A DNA stretch of 64,000 nucleotides from Planctomycetota bacterium (lineage in GTDB: Bacteria; Planctomycetota; UBA1135; GCA-002686595), in contig JADLBP010000211.1 in assembly GCA_020847695.1 (NCBI GenBank), forward strand, positions 62,001 to 126,000, in the 5' to 3' direction. This document shows positions 35,542 through 42,739 of the stretch, in pieces (the stretch's first letter is position 1; every line of letters begins with the position of its first letter). The position numbers and the translations under genes are program-made. Under the pieces are notes generated by a model. It was not told the origin of the DNA, did no database searches, and saw only the letters and a list, made by a program, of their open reading frames with translations.

Positions 35542-35882
35542 TGTTCCTCGGACGCGTCGTCGGCGAAGTCTGGGTGACGAAGAAGGTCGCGGACCTGGCC
35601 GGCAAGCGCCTGCTCGTGATCGAAGCGCTCGACGAGCGCCGCGAGCCCGGCGCGCCCAAGGTGACGCCGGTGGTCGCGGCCGACCCGCTCGGCGCGGGCA
35701 TCGGCGAGCACGTCGTCGTCGCGTTCGGCAAGGCGGCGCGCGTCGCGTTCGGCGGCGACGGCGACTTCGCGTTCGAGGCCGCGGTCGTCGGCATCGTCGA
35801 CGATTTCGACGTGCCCGGCGCGCCGAAGTCGTGGCGCATGCGCGAATCACCCGGAGCGAAGACTTCGCGAGGAGGCGTCTGA
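35541..35882 (+). CDS. BMC-P (EutN/CcmL) pentameric vertex protein 1
   Basis: This 113-residue EutN/CcmL-family (PF03319) protein forms the pentamers that cap icosahedral vertices of the shell. Motifs are the N-terminal 'MFLGRVVGEVWVTKK' and the central 'ADPLGAGIGEHVVVAFGKAAR'. 'AAVVGIVDDFDVPG' marks the end of the domain. The last ~20 residues ('MRESPGAKTSRGGV') are a basic tail not normally part of the domain and partly encode the AGGAGG ribosome binding site of the next gene. Start and stop both overlap neighbours by one base (TGATG), so the trio is translationally coupled. Confidence 0.93.
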   Translation: MFLGRVVGEVWVTKKVADLAGKRLLVIEALDERREPGAPKVTPVVAADPLGAGIGEHVVVAFGKAARVAFGGDGDFAFEAAVVGIVDDFDVPGAPKSWRMRESPGAKTSRGGV

Positions 35883-36196
35883 TGCTCCTCGGAACCGTCG
35901 TCGGCAACGTGTGGGCGACCGTCAAGGATCCGACGTTGACCGGCTTGCGCTTGCTGGTGATCCAACCGTACACGCTCGACGGCAAACCGTCGGCGGAGAC
36001 GCTGATCGCGGTCGATCCGCTCGGCGCGGGGATCGGCGAGCGCGTGCTCGTCGTCTTCGGCCGCGCCGCGCGTCACGCGATCGGCCGCGGCCCCGACATA
36101 GGTTTCCAGACCGCGGTCGCGGGCATCATCGACCGCATGGAGCTCGGCGACGGCCGCACCGTCGGTCCGGTGAAGGCACAAGACACGGCGCCCTGA
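35882..36196 (+). CDS. BMC-P (EutN/CcmL) pentameric vertex protein 2
   Basis: This is a second EutN/CcmL-family protein, 104 residues. The start is the ATG at 35882 (TGATG overlap, AGGAGG eight nt upstream), not the longer track start. It opens 'MLLGTVVGNVWATVKDPTL' and carries 'AVDPLGAGIGERVLVVFGRAAR', then 'TAVAGIIDRMEL'. It is clearly paralogous to the first pentamer protein but lacks its basic tail. Known planctomycete compartments encode three pentamer paralogues; only two are seen here. It is followed 12 nt later by the trimer gene, with AAGGAG before that start. Confidence 0.94.
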   Translation: MLLGTVVGNVWATVKDPTLTGLRLLVIQPYTLDGKPSAETLIAVDPLGAGIGERVLVVFGRAARHAIGRGPDIGFQTAVAGIIDRMELGDGRTVGPVKAQDTAP

Positions 36197-36208
36197 AGGA
36201 GCGAGGCC

Positions 36209-36805
36209 ATGGAACGCAACGACTACAACCCGGAGATGCGCGCGGACGTCAAGCTCGCGCACTGCATCGGACTGCTCGAGCTGTGCTCGGTCGCGCGCGG
36301 CGTCGAAGTCGCCGATGCGGTGCTCTGGCAAGCGCGCATCGAGCTGCTCTTCTCGACGCCGGTCCACCCGGGCAAGTACGTGCTGCTGTTCACCGGCTCG
36401 GTCGACGACGTGCGCGCCGGCGTGCGCCGCGGCGCGGAGATCGCGGGCGCGGATCTCGTCGATCAGCTGATGATCCCGCAGATCCACGAGCAGGTGGTGC
36501 CGATCCTGAAGCGCAACGGCGGTCGCATCAAAGGCGAGCTCGATGCGATCGGCCTGATCGAGACCACGACGGTCGCATCCGCGATCGTCGCCGCCGACAT
36601 CGCGCTGAAGACCGCGACCGTCGACCTGATCGACCTGCGGATCGCGAACGGCCTCGGCGGCAAGAGCTTCCTGACGCTGACCGGCGAAGTGTCCGACGTG
36701 CGCTCGTCGGTCGCGGCGGGCGCGCGCTCGGCCCAGGAAAAAGGCCTGCTCGCGCGCGAAGTCGTGATCGCGCGTCCGCACCCCGACCTCGTCCACCACC
36801 TGTGA
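36209..36805 (+). CDS. BMC-T trimeric shell protein (two BMC domains, PduT-like order)
   Basis: This 198-residue protein has two fused BMC domains: 'AHCIGLLELCSVARGVEVAD' (~17-36) to ~100, and 'AIGLIETTTVASAIVAADIA' (~112-131) to the end. Such proteins make pseudohexameric trimers in the facet. The first-domain pore region reads 'STPVHPGKYVLL'. In PduT-type proteins the comparable CPGK-like loop carries an iron-sulfur ligand Cys, and here that position is His, so no cluster is predicted from this loop. The second domain pore region is 'GLGGKSFL'. AAGGAG precedes the ATG. It lies between the pentamer genes and the EutQ-like small gene. Confidence 0.92.
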   Translation: MERNDYNPEMRADVKLAHCIGLLELCSVARGVEVADAVLWQARIELLFSTPVHPGKYVLLFTGSVDDVRAGVRRGAEIAGADLVDQLMIPQIHEQVVPILKRNGGRIKGELDAIGLIETTTVASAIVAADIALKTATVDLIDLRIANGLGGKSFLTLTGEVSDVRSSVAAGARSAQEKGLLAREVVIARPHPDLVHHL

Positions 36806-36825
36806 TCGCGAGCTAGAGCACGTCC

Positions 36826-37128
36826 GTGGCGCAGAAGCGTCTGATCGTCGAGTCCGAGGTGCACGCGCTCGCGCGCGGCTCCGAGCTCGTGATCTCGAAG
36901 GACGTGATCATCACGCCGGCGGCGCTCGACGCCGCGTTCGCGCGCCAGATCCGCGTCGTGCGCATCGACAAGAGCGCGGAGTCCGCACCGAGCGTCGTCG
37001 CCGCGCCGACGAACCTGTGGCAGCGCATGCACCAGGGCGAAGGCACGTACGTCGTGCAAGTGAAGAACGGCCGCGCGACCGTCTCGCGCCTGACCGACCA
37101 AGGGCCGATCCACTTCGGCTCCGAGTGA
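36826..37128 (+). CDS. Small BMC-associated protein with EutQ N-terminus-like motif
   Basis: This 100-residue protein starts at GTG. Residues 1-45 read 'KRLIVESEVHALARGSELVI' and then 'DVIITPAALDAAFA', a pattern I recognise from the N-terminal segment of EutQ (helix, then 'xxIITPxAxxxA'). The second half ('GEGTYVVQVKNGRATVSRL') is short, beta-rich and unassigned; there is no cupin domain as in full EutQ. The next gene begins with the same motif, so the pair probably share a binding partner, perhaps the shell or a cargo enzyme. It lies 20 nt after the trimer gene and 10 nt before the ACT-fusion gene. Function unknown. Confidence 0.65.
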   Translation: MAQKRLIVESEVHALARGSELVISKDVIITPAALDAAFARQIRVVRIDKSAESAPSVVAAPTNLWQRMHQGEGTYVVQVKNGRATVSRLTDQGPIHFGSE

Positions 37129-37138
37129 GGACCTCTCG

Positions 37139-37645
37139 ATGGCCCGCCGCTTCCTGACCGCCGACGACGTCCGCCGCGAGCATTCGGGCTCGATCGTCGT
37201 CGAAGCCGACACGATCGTGACGCCGCAAGCGCAGGAGACCGCGCGCGAGCTCGGCAAGGTGATCAGCACCACCAAGGGGCCGTACGTCCAACCGACGCCC
37301 GATCGCGGCCCGGACGCGGACAAGGCGCGCCGCTCGCTACCGAACCTGCCCGAGCCGCTCGAAAGCGACAGCCAAGCGACGTCGATGATCGTCACCGCGG
37401 TCGGCAAGAACCGACCGGGCGTGCTCGCGGAGTTGACCAGCGCGCTCGCCGAGTTCCACGCGAGCGTGCACGACATCAGCCAGCGCGTGGTCGACGGCTA
37501 CTTCCATTTGATCCTGGTGGTCGAGACGCCGCAGGGCGTCGGCTTCGGCACGTTGAAGCAACGGATGGAGTGCCTCGGCGGCGCCGACGACTACGCGGTG
37601 CGCGTGATGCACGAGCGCGTGTTCCGGTTCATGCACCGCGTCTGA
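37139..37645 (+). CDS. EutQ-N-like segment fused to an ACT (UPF0237-type) domain
   Basis: This is a 168-residue fusion. Residues 1-42 ('RRFLTADDVRREHSGSIVVE' then 'DTIVTPQAQETAREL') match the EutQ-like motif of the preceding gene. A linker (~43-78) leads to an ACT domain (~80-168), with 'VTAVGKNRPGVLAELTSAL', 'HDISQRVVDGYFHLILVVE' and the ending 'ERVFRFMHRV', the hallmark of the UPF0237 ACT family. Normal UPF0237 proteins are ~90 residues with only the ACT part and are encoded next to UPF0210. The UPF0210 gene here lies 1.6 kb downstream. ACT domains usually bind amino acids, so a regulatory or sensing role is plausible but unproven. It is the last gene of the BMC operon. Confidence 0.85.
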   Translation: MARRFLTADDVRREHSGSIVVEADTIVTPQAQETARELGKVISTTKGPYVQPTPDRGPDADKARRSLPNLPEPLESDSQATSMIVTAVGKNRPGVLAELTSALAEFHASVHDISQRVVDGYFHLILVVETPQGVGFGTLKQRMECLGGADDYAVRVMHERVFRFMHRV

Positions 37646-37967
37646 GCGCGGGCGCGGCGCCTTCCAGCGCTCCCGTCCTTGCCCGCTCGTGTTGTTCGGG
37701 TGCGACGGAAACTCGGATACCGTCCGCCCGATTGCTGGTCTCGTCTGCGACGGGCCAGCGTGCTCACCGTGGAGGTCGGTGGGGAACCGGTGCGCACGCG
37801 CTTGCCGTCGCAGCGCACTGCGCTCACGCGGGAGCTCCACGCGTGTGGCCGGTTCGCGCGGCGGTCGTCGCCCAAGGGCGTCCTGCCCGACATTGGACGC
37901 CGTTGGACGTTCGCTCGATTGCCGGAAACCAACGGGCGGCTTGTCGGTCTTTCCACCGGAGGAAACA
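37646..37967 (+). other. Intergenic region before the toxin-antitoxin remnant
   Basis: These 322 bases hold no credible gene. A weak promoter-like pair (TTGTTC at 37692-37697 and GATACC at 37716-37721, 18-bp spacer) is visible. A strong GGAGGAAA ribosome binding site sits just before the ATG at 37968, stronger than most in this window. Codon use in the following remnant is less GC-rich than its neighbours. Confidence 0.35.
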
Positions 37968-38194
37968 ATGATCGGCATGGCGTACACGTGGGAGGACCTG
38001 AAGAAGCTCTCTGTCGCGGAACGCTTGAGACTGCTCGAGACGATCTGGGAGAGCCTCGAGGACGATACGGCGTCGCCGAGATCTCCGACGAGCTCAAGCA
38101 TGAGCTGGAAGCACGCTGGGCAGAGCACCTGAGAGATCCCTCGTCCACGATTCCCTGGGACGAGTTTCGTAAGCGGTACGGGCTCGCGCAGTGA
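37968..38194 (+). pseudogene. Frameshifted addiction-module antitoxin (TIGR02574-like)
   Basis: The frame from the ATG at 37968 reads 'TWEDLKKLSVAERLRLLETI' and 'WESLEDD', the usual start of the short RelE-partner antitoxin family. It then runs out of homology and stops at 38132. The expected second half, 'ISDELKHELEARWAEHLRDP' followed by 'STIPWDEFRKRYG', is present in another frame and ends at 38194. A single-base deletion (or two-base insertion) near 38070 explains the switch. The intact protein would be about 75 residues. The stop overlaps a GTG that would begin the toxin gene. A sequencing error is the alternative explanation. Confidence 0.7.
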
Positions 38195-38300
38195 AGTTCG
38201 CGTTCCTCGCTTCCGCGGGGGACCACCCGGACGAGCTCGCGCGTCGGTGTCGTTCGAAGAGCGTGGTGCAGTTCCCGCGTGCCTCGGTACCGCGAGCGGC
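38191..38300 (+). pseudogene. Decayed RelE/ParE-type toxin remnant
   Basis: The GTG at 38191 overlaps the antitoxin stop (GTGA), the normal layout of this module. It encodes 'MKFAFLASAGDHPDELARR', which resembles the beginning of RelE/ParE toxins. A second frame then gives 'VSFEERGAV', reminiscent of the following 'YYEERGPGLG' region. No full-length toxin frame exists before the convergent gene ends at 38319, so about two thirds of the gene is missing. The assignment is weak and rests largely on the neighbouring antitoxin. Confidence 0.4.
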
Positions 38301-38318
38301 GACCCTCGCGCGCCGAAC

Positions 38319-39062
38319 TCAGCGCGAGCAGCGGAACGAATCCCGGACCGCGGCGAGTTGCGTCCACACGGCGTCGTCCGACGGGCGAGGCGACACGCGG
38401 AACAGCGCGACCGTGCGGTCTTGCACCTCGCAGCGGAAGGACTCGACTTCGAGTTGGAGCTCGATGCGCGCGTGCGTCGCGAACGGGTCGTACGACGAAA
38501 CCGTGCCGCGCCAGTGCGTGCGCGTCGAATCGTCGGAAGGCGCGGCCACCAGGCGACTGACGACCTTCGCGCGCTCCGCGTCGAAGTCGGAGCCCTCGAC
38601 GGCCGCGGACAGCCCCTCGAAGTAGGCCGCGAGCTCCTCGTTCAGCCGGTTCGCGTCCAACTCGACCTCGCCTTCGAGCCACCACACGAACGCGTACGTC
38701 CAGAACTGCTCGCTCGCCGCGTCGAACATCCCCGGCGCGAAGCGCAGCTCCTCGAGGCCGCGGTAGGGGAGGCTCGGCGCGAAGCCGAGCGGGAACGGGA
38801 TCGTCTCGGAGCGCCAACCGGGCGGCAGCGGCCAGGCGAACGGCAGCGGCTCGCGCGGCGCCGGCTCGTCCGCCGGTCGCGCCGGCTGCGCGCCAACCGG
38901 CTCGCTCGCCGGCGCTGCGATGACCTCGACGCGCGTCGCCGCGCGCTCGCCGGCCCGCACGTCGGTGCACGCCGACGATGCCGCGAGCCCCAGCACCGCC
39001 GACAGCGCCCCGAGCGCGCTCGCGCGTCGCATCCGTCCGTAGTCGAGCGCTCTCCCGTGCAT
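38319..39062 (-). CDS. Exported protein of unknown function, possible lipoprotein
   Basis: This is a 247-residue protein. The start is the ATG at 39062 because GGAGGA lies 4 nt upstream; an internal ATG ten codons later is possible. A signal sequence ('ALGALSAVLGLAASSAC') ends at a Cys, but the residues before it are not an ideal lipobox. A Pro/Ala-rich linker (~35-70) is followed by a conserved-looking globular region with 'FPLGFAPSLPYRGLEELRF' and an aromatic cluster 'EQFWTYAFVWWLEG'. I do not recognise the family. The gene lies on the opposite strand between the ACT-fusion gene and the UPF0210 gene, together with the toxin-antitoxin remnant, and looks like part of an insertion that split that pair. 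Confidence 0.7.
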   Translation of the reverse strand: MHGRALDYGRMRRASALGALSAVLGLAASSACTDVRAGERAATRVEVIAAPASEPVGAQPARPADEPAPREPLPFAWPLPPGWRSETIPFPLGFAPSLPYRGLEELRFAPGMFDAASEQFWTYAFVWWLEGEVELDANRLNEELAAYFEGLSAAVEGSDFDAERAKVVSRLVAAPSDDSTRTHWRGTVSSYDPFATHARIELQLEVESFRCEVQDRTVALFRVSPRPSDDAVWTQLAAVRDSFRCSR

Positions 39063-39079
39063 CGCGTCCTCCGGCGGGC

Positions 39080-39085
39080 AGCGTA
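39080..39085 (-). promoter_or_regulatory. -10-like TACGCT upstream of the exported protein
   Basis: TACGCT on the minus strand lies 17 nt before the ATG at 39062, with the GGAGGA site between. A plus-strand TAAGCT at 39185-39190 could serve the divergent UPF0210 gene with a short ~20 nt leader; neither has a clear -35 box. Confidence 0.4.
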
Positions 39086-39217
39086 CCCGGCCCGCTCGGC
39101 GCACTCCACGAACTCCGCGGCGACCGCGCCGCGGCCCGAGCGCTCACCTCGCGGGATCCGGCGTCGATCGCCGCCCTCGGACGCTAAGCTCTCGCGCCCG
39201 AGCGGAGCCCCGAACCC

Positions 39218-40582
39218 GTGTCCTTCACCGAACAAGAGATCCTCGAAACCGTCCGGATGTTCGAGCTCGAGACGCTCGACATCCGCACGACCACGCTCGG
39301 CATCAACCTGCTCGACTGCGCCGACCCGGACATCGAGTCGGCCTGCGAGAAGGTCTACGCCAAGATCGTCCACCAAGCACGCGACCTGGTGAAGGTCGGC
39401 CAGTCGATCACCGCCGACTACGGCATCCCGATCGTCAACAAGCGCATCGCGGTCACGCCGATCTCGCTGGTCGCCGCCGCGTGCGGGAGCGACGACCTCG
39501 TGCCGTTCGCGCGCGCGATGGACGCCGCTGCGAAAGCGGTCGGCGTCGACTTCATCGGCGGCTTCACCGCCTACGTCCACAAGGGCTACACCAACGCCGA
39601 CCGCGCGCTGATCGAGTCGATCCCGCGCGCGCTCGCCGAGACCGACCACGTCTGCTCCTCGATCTCGCTCGCTTCGACGCGCGCCGGGATCAACATGGAT
39701 GCGGTCGGCCACTTCAGTCGCATCGTGCTCGCGACCGCGAAGCTGACGGCGGATCGCGGCGGGCTCGGTTGCGCGAAGCTCGTGTGCTTCTGCAACACCG
39801 TCGAGGACAACCCGTTCGTGGCGGGCGCTCACATCGGGATCGGCGAGGGCGAGACCGTGCTCAACGTCGGCGTCTCCGGCCCCGGCGTGGTGCGTTCCGC
39901 GCTCGCCCGGCTCGGGCCCGACGCCGATCTGCTCGCGGTCGCCGAGACGATCAAGCGCACCGCGTTCAAGATCACGCGCATGGGCGAGCTCGTCGGCCGC
40001 GAAGCCGCGCGCCGACTCGGCACGACGTTCGGCATCGTCGACGTATCGCTCGCGCCGACGCCTGCGATCGGCGACTCGGTCTCCGACATCCTCGAGCTGA
40101 TCGGCGCCGAACGCACCGGCGCGCCCGGCACGACCGCGGCGCTCGCGCTCTTGACCGACGCGGTCAAGAAGGGCGGCGCGATGGCGAGCTCGTCGGTCGG
40201 CGGCCTCTCCGGCGCGTTCATCCCGGTCAGCGAGGACGCCGGCATGATCGCGGCGGTGCGCGACGACGCGCTCAGCCTCGCCAAGCTCGAAGCGATGACC
40301 GCGGTGTGCTCGGTCGGCCTCGACATGGTCGCGGTACCCGGCGACACGCCGCCCGCGACGATCGCGGGCATCATCGCGGACGAGATGGCGATCGGCATGA
40401 TCAACAACAAGACGACCGCGGTCCGGATCATCCCCGTCCCGGGCAAGGGGCCGGGCGAGACCGTCGAGTGGGGCGGCCTGCTCGGCACCGCGATCGTCCA
40501 AGACCCCGGCAAGTACTCCTGCGAGCGCTTCTACCTGCGCGGCGGCCGCATCCCGGCACCCTTGCAGGGTTACAAGAACTGA
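39218..40582 (+). CDS. UPF0210 (DUF711, PFL-like fold) family protein
   Basis: This 454-residue protein has the full length of the family and starts at GTG. Strong family blocks are '[20 protein letters not shown]' (~19-38), '[16 protein letters not shown]' (~69-84), '[20 protein letters not shown]' (~109-128), '[20 protein letters not shown]' (~153-172), '[20 protein letters not shown]', and '[14 protein letters not shown]' (~219-232). Structures of homologues show a pyruvate-formate-lyase-like barrel, but no glycyl-radical motif is present here and the catalytic role of the family is unknown. The usual partner is an adjacent ACT protein (UPF0237). Here that partner is the EutQ-N/ACT fusion at the end of the shell operon, 1.6 kb upstream. 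The gene likely has its own promoter. Confidence 0.93.
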   Translation: MSFTEQEILETVRMFELETLDIRTTTLGINLLDCADPDIESACEKVYAKIVHQARDLVKVGQSITADYGIPIVNKRIAVTPISLVAAACGSDDLVPFARAMDAAAKAVGVDFIGGFTAYVHKGYTNADRALIESIPRALAETDHVCSSISLASTRAGINMDAVGHFSRIVLATAKLTADRGGLGCAKLVCFCNTVEDNPFVAGAHIGIGEGETVLNVGVSGPGVVRSALARLGPDADLLAVAETIKRTAFKITRMGELVGREAARRLGTTFGIVDVSLAPTPAIGDSVSDILELIGAERTGAPGTTAALALLTDAVKKGGAMASSSVGGLSGAFIPVSEDAGMIAAVRDDALSLAKLEAMTAVCSVGLDMVAVPGDTPPATIAGIIADEMAIGMINNKTTAVRIIPVPGKGPGETVEWGGLLGTAIVQDPGKYSCERFYLRGGRIPAPLQGYKN

Positions 40583-40764
40583 CGCGGCGCCGGTGCCACG
40601 TTCGTGGGCCGGCCGCGACGGAAGTTCCGTCCGTCGTCCCGATCGGAGTCCCGTTTCACGCGGGAAACGAACGATCTCAAGCGCGCGGCCGGCGCGGTCG
40701 AAGTTGGGGTGTCGCGCGCGATCCGTGCGCGCTCCCCCGAGTCCCCTCGACCGACCGAAACGCC

Positions 40765-42285
40765 TTGGCCGATCGCATCCTCATCGTCGACGACGCCCGC
40801 GAAGTGCTCGCGAGCTTCGAACGTTTGCTCGGCAGGAGTTTCGACGTCGTCACCGCTTCGAGCGGCGAGCGCGCGCTCGAGCTCTGCCGCGAACAGGGCC
40901 CCTTCGCCGTCGTGGTCGCCGACTACGAGATGCCCGGGATGAAGGGGATCGAGCTCCTGATGCGCGTGCGCGAGCACTGGCCGCACACCGTGCCGATCAT
41001 GATCACCGGCGTGGTCGACGTCGACGTCGCGATCGATGCGCTGCACAACGGACGGATCTTCCGCTTCCTCGAGAAGCCGTGTCCTCCGGGGCTCCTGACC
41101 ACCGCGATCGAGGACGCGCTCGCCGAGCACCGGCGCATCGCGCGGGAACACGAGCTCGCCAACACGCTGCGCTTCTCGCGCGAGACGTTGGCGCGGTTCA
41201 ATCAGACGCTGAACGGCTTGATCGACGAGCAGACCGAGGCGTTGCTGCGCCTCAACCGGTTCGTCAGCGACCTCAACGCCGCCGATTCGCTGCAGGAGAT
41301 CGGCGAGCTTGCGGCGCGCGCCGCGCGCGACTTGGTCGGCGACCGCGCGGTGTCGGTCGAGATCTGCTCCCGGCCCGGCGGCGGCGTCGAATGCCGCTCG
41401 ATGCTCGGTCCGGCGGCGAGCGGAGAGCAGCGGCGCGAGCCCGCGCACTCGCCCGACGGCGAGATCGGCTGCATCCGCGTCGACGAGCACGATTCCGCCG
41501 GGCGGCCGATGAGCTCGCTCCAGGCGAGCCTGCTCGCCGCGATCGCGGGCTCGACCGCGGTCGCCGCGCACAACCAGGTGCGCAGACGCGAGCGCGACGA
41601 AGCGCAGCACGCGACGATCCTCGCGCTCGCGAAGCTCGCGGAGCAACGGGACAACGAGACCGGCAAGCACCTCGAGCGCGTCAGCCTCTACTGCACGCTG
41701 ATCGCCGAAGGGCTGCGCGAAGACGGCTGCTACCGCGACGTGATCACCGACGGCTTCGTGCGCGATATCTACCGTTGCGCCCCGTTGCACGACATCGGCA
41801 AGGTCGGGATCCCCGACGCGATCCTGCTGAAGCCCGGAAAGCTGACGCCGGACGAGTGGGTCGTGATGAAGACGCACACCGAGATCGGCGCCGAAACGCT
41901 GCGCACGGTGATGGAGCACAACGGCACGCAGAGCTTCCTGCGGATGAGCCTCGACATCGCGTGGTGCCATCACGAGTACTGGAACGGCCTCGGCTATCCG
42001 CGCGGCCTCGCCGGCGAAGCGATCCCGCTCTCCGCGCGCATCCTCGCGTTGGCGGACGTGTACGACGCGTTGACGACCGTGCGCGTGTACAAATCGGCAT
42101 GGACGCACCAAGCCGCGCTCGACTGGATCCGCAAGGAATCCGGGACGCACTTCGATCCGCTGTGCGTCGCGAGCTTCGTGAAGCGCGAGCAGCTCGCCGA
42201 CCAGATCCGCGCGCGGCTCGCCGACAGCCGCGACGAAGTGCTCGCGCACCTCGGTGTGTCCGGCGCGAGCTCGCACGCGGCGTGA
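40765..42285 (+). CDS. RpfG-like response regulator: receiver + HD-GYP phosphodiesterase
   Basis: This 506-residue protein starts at TTG ('LADRILIVDDAREVLASFER'); the longer track ORF is a shadow extension. Residues 1-120 are a receiver with the phospho-acceptor Asp53 in 'VVADYEMPG' and the Lys of 'FRFLEKP'. A helical linker and a GAF-like middle region (~160-270) precede the HD-GYP domain (~285-480) with 'APLHDIGKVGIPDAILLKPG' (His342-Asp343) and 'HHEYWNGLGYPRGLAG'. The GYP loop reads NGLGYP rather than the common DGTGYP, so activity is probable but not certain. It should respond to a histidine kinase and hydrolyse c-di-GMP. No kinase gene is adjacent. Confidence 0.9.
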   Translation: MADRILIVDDAREVLASFERLLGRSFDVVTASSGERALELCREQGPFAVVVADYEMPGMKGIELLMRVREHWPHTVPIMITGVVDVDVAIDALHNGRIFRFLEKPCPPGLLTTAIEDALAEHRRIAREHELANTLRFSRETLARFNQTLNGLIDEQTEALLRLNRFVSDLNAADSLQEIGELAARAARDLVGDRAVSVEICSRPGGGVECRSMLGPAASGEQRREPAHSPDGEIGCIRVDEHDSAGRPMSSLQASLLAAIAGSTAVAAHNQVRRRERDEAQHATILALAKLAEQRDNETGKHLERVSLYCTLIAEGLREDGCYRDVITDGFVRDIYRCAPLHDIGKVGIPDAILLKPGKLTPDEWVVMKTHTEIGAETLRTVMEHNGTQSFLRMSLDIAWCHHEYWNGLGYPRGLAGEAIPLSARILALADVYDALTTVRVYKSAWTHQAALDWIRKESGTHFDPLCVASFVKREQLADQIRARLADSRDEVLAHLGVSGASSHAA

Positions 42286-42739
42286 GGGGAGCCCTCGTGC
42301 GGTCGCCGAGCGCGCGGCGTCGTCGCTAGCCCGGGCCGAGCGCATCGCGCGCGGCCGAAGCGCAGCACCGCGGGCTCTAGTTGCCTGCGCGAAGGCGCAC
42401 ACGCCGGTCGCCTCGCCGACCGGCTTCCCAGTGCGCGCGTCCCCGAGCCGACGGGACACGACACGCAGGCGCGGCCGAAGCACCGCGCGGCCGAACGACG
42501 GCATGTCTGCGGGACGGTCGGGTGGTTCACGTGGCGAGATCGCGATGCGGCGCTGCCTTGCGGCGGCGACACGGCGCCGTGTGATGCCGTGAGGCCGTGA
42601 GCGCGCGACGCTGCGCTGCTGCGACGCTCCATCGGAGCGATGTTGCGGTGGCGCGCGGGCCGCCGAGCACCGAGCACGCGACGGAATTCGTTCGGTGACG
42701 ATGTGCGCGCGCGGCCGCGGTGTCATCCTGCTCGGCTCG
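42286..42739 (+). other. Intergenic region upstream of the MFS gene with short repeats and a palindrome
   Basis: These ~450 bases hold no credible gene. The decamer CGCGGCCGAA occurs three times (once near 42350-42365 and twice around 42470-42500), and a 14-bp perfect palindrome lies at 42569-42582. I see no tRNA or obvious promoter. The MFS gene could start up to 45 nt earlier than annotated. Confidence 0.4.
42569..42582. promoter_or_regulatory. 14-bp perfect palindrome ACACGGCGCCGTGT
   Basis: The sequence equals its own reverse complement and lies about 160 bp before the MFS start. Size and symmetry fit a dimeric repressor operator, but chance occurrence in 70% GC DNA is possible. Confidence 0.3.

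Noticed and set aside
32268-37645. Assignment as the known planctomycete fucose/rhamnose microcompartment
   Set aside because: No aldolase, lactate dehydrogenase, PduL, acetate kinase or DeoR-type regulator in the window, and only two pentamer genes; shell resemblance alone is not enough.
39218-40582. UPF0210 protein as a true glycyl radical enzyme
   Set aside because: No C-terminal glycyl-radical motif (RVxG-type) and no activating enzyme nearby; only the fold is PFL-like in the family.
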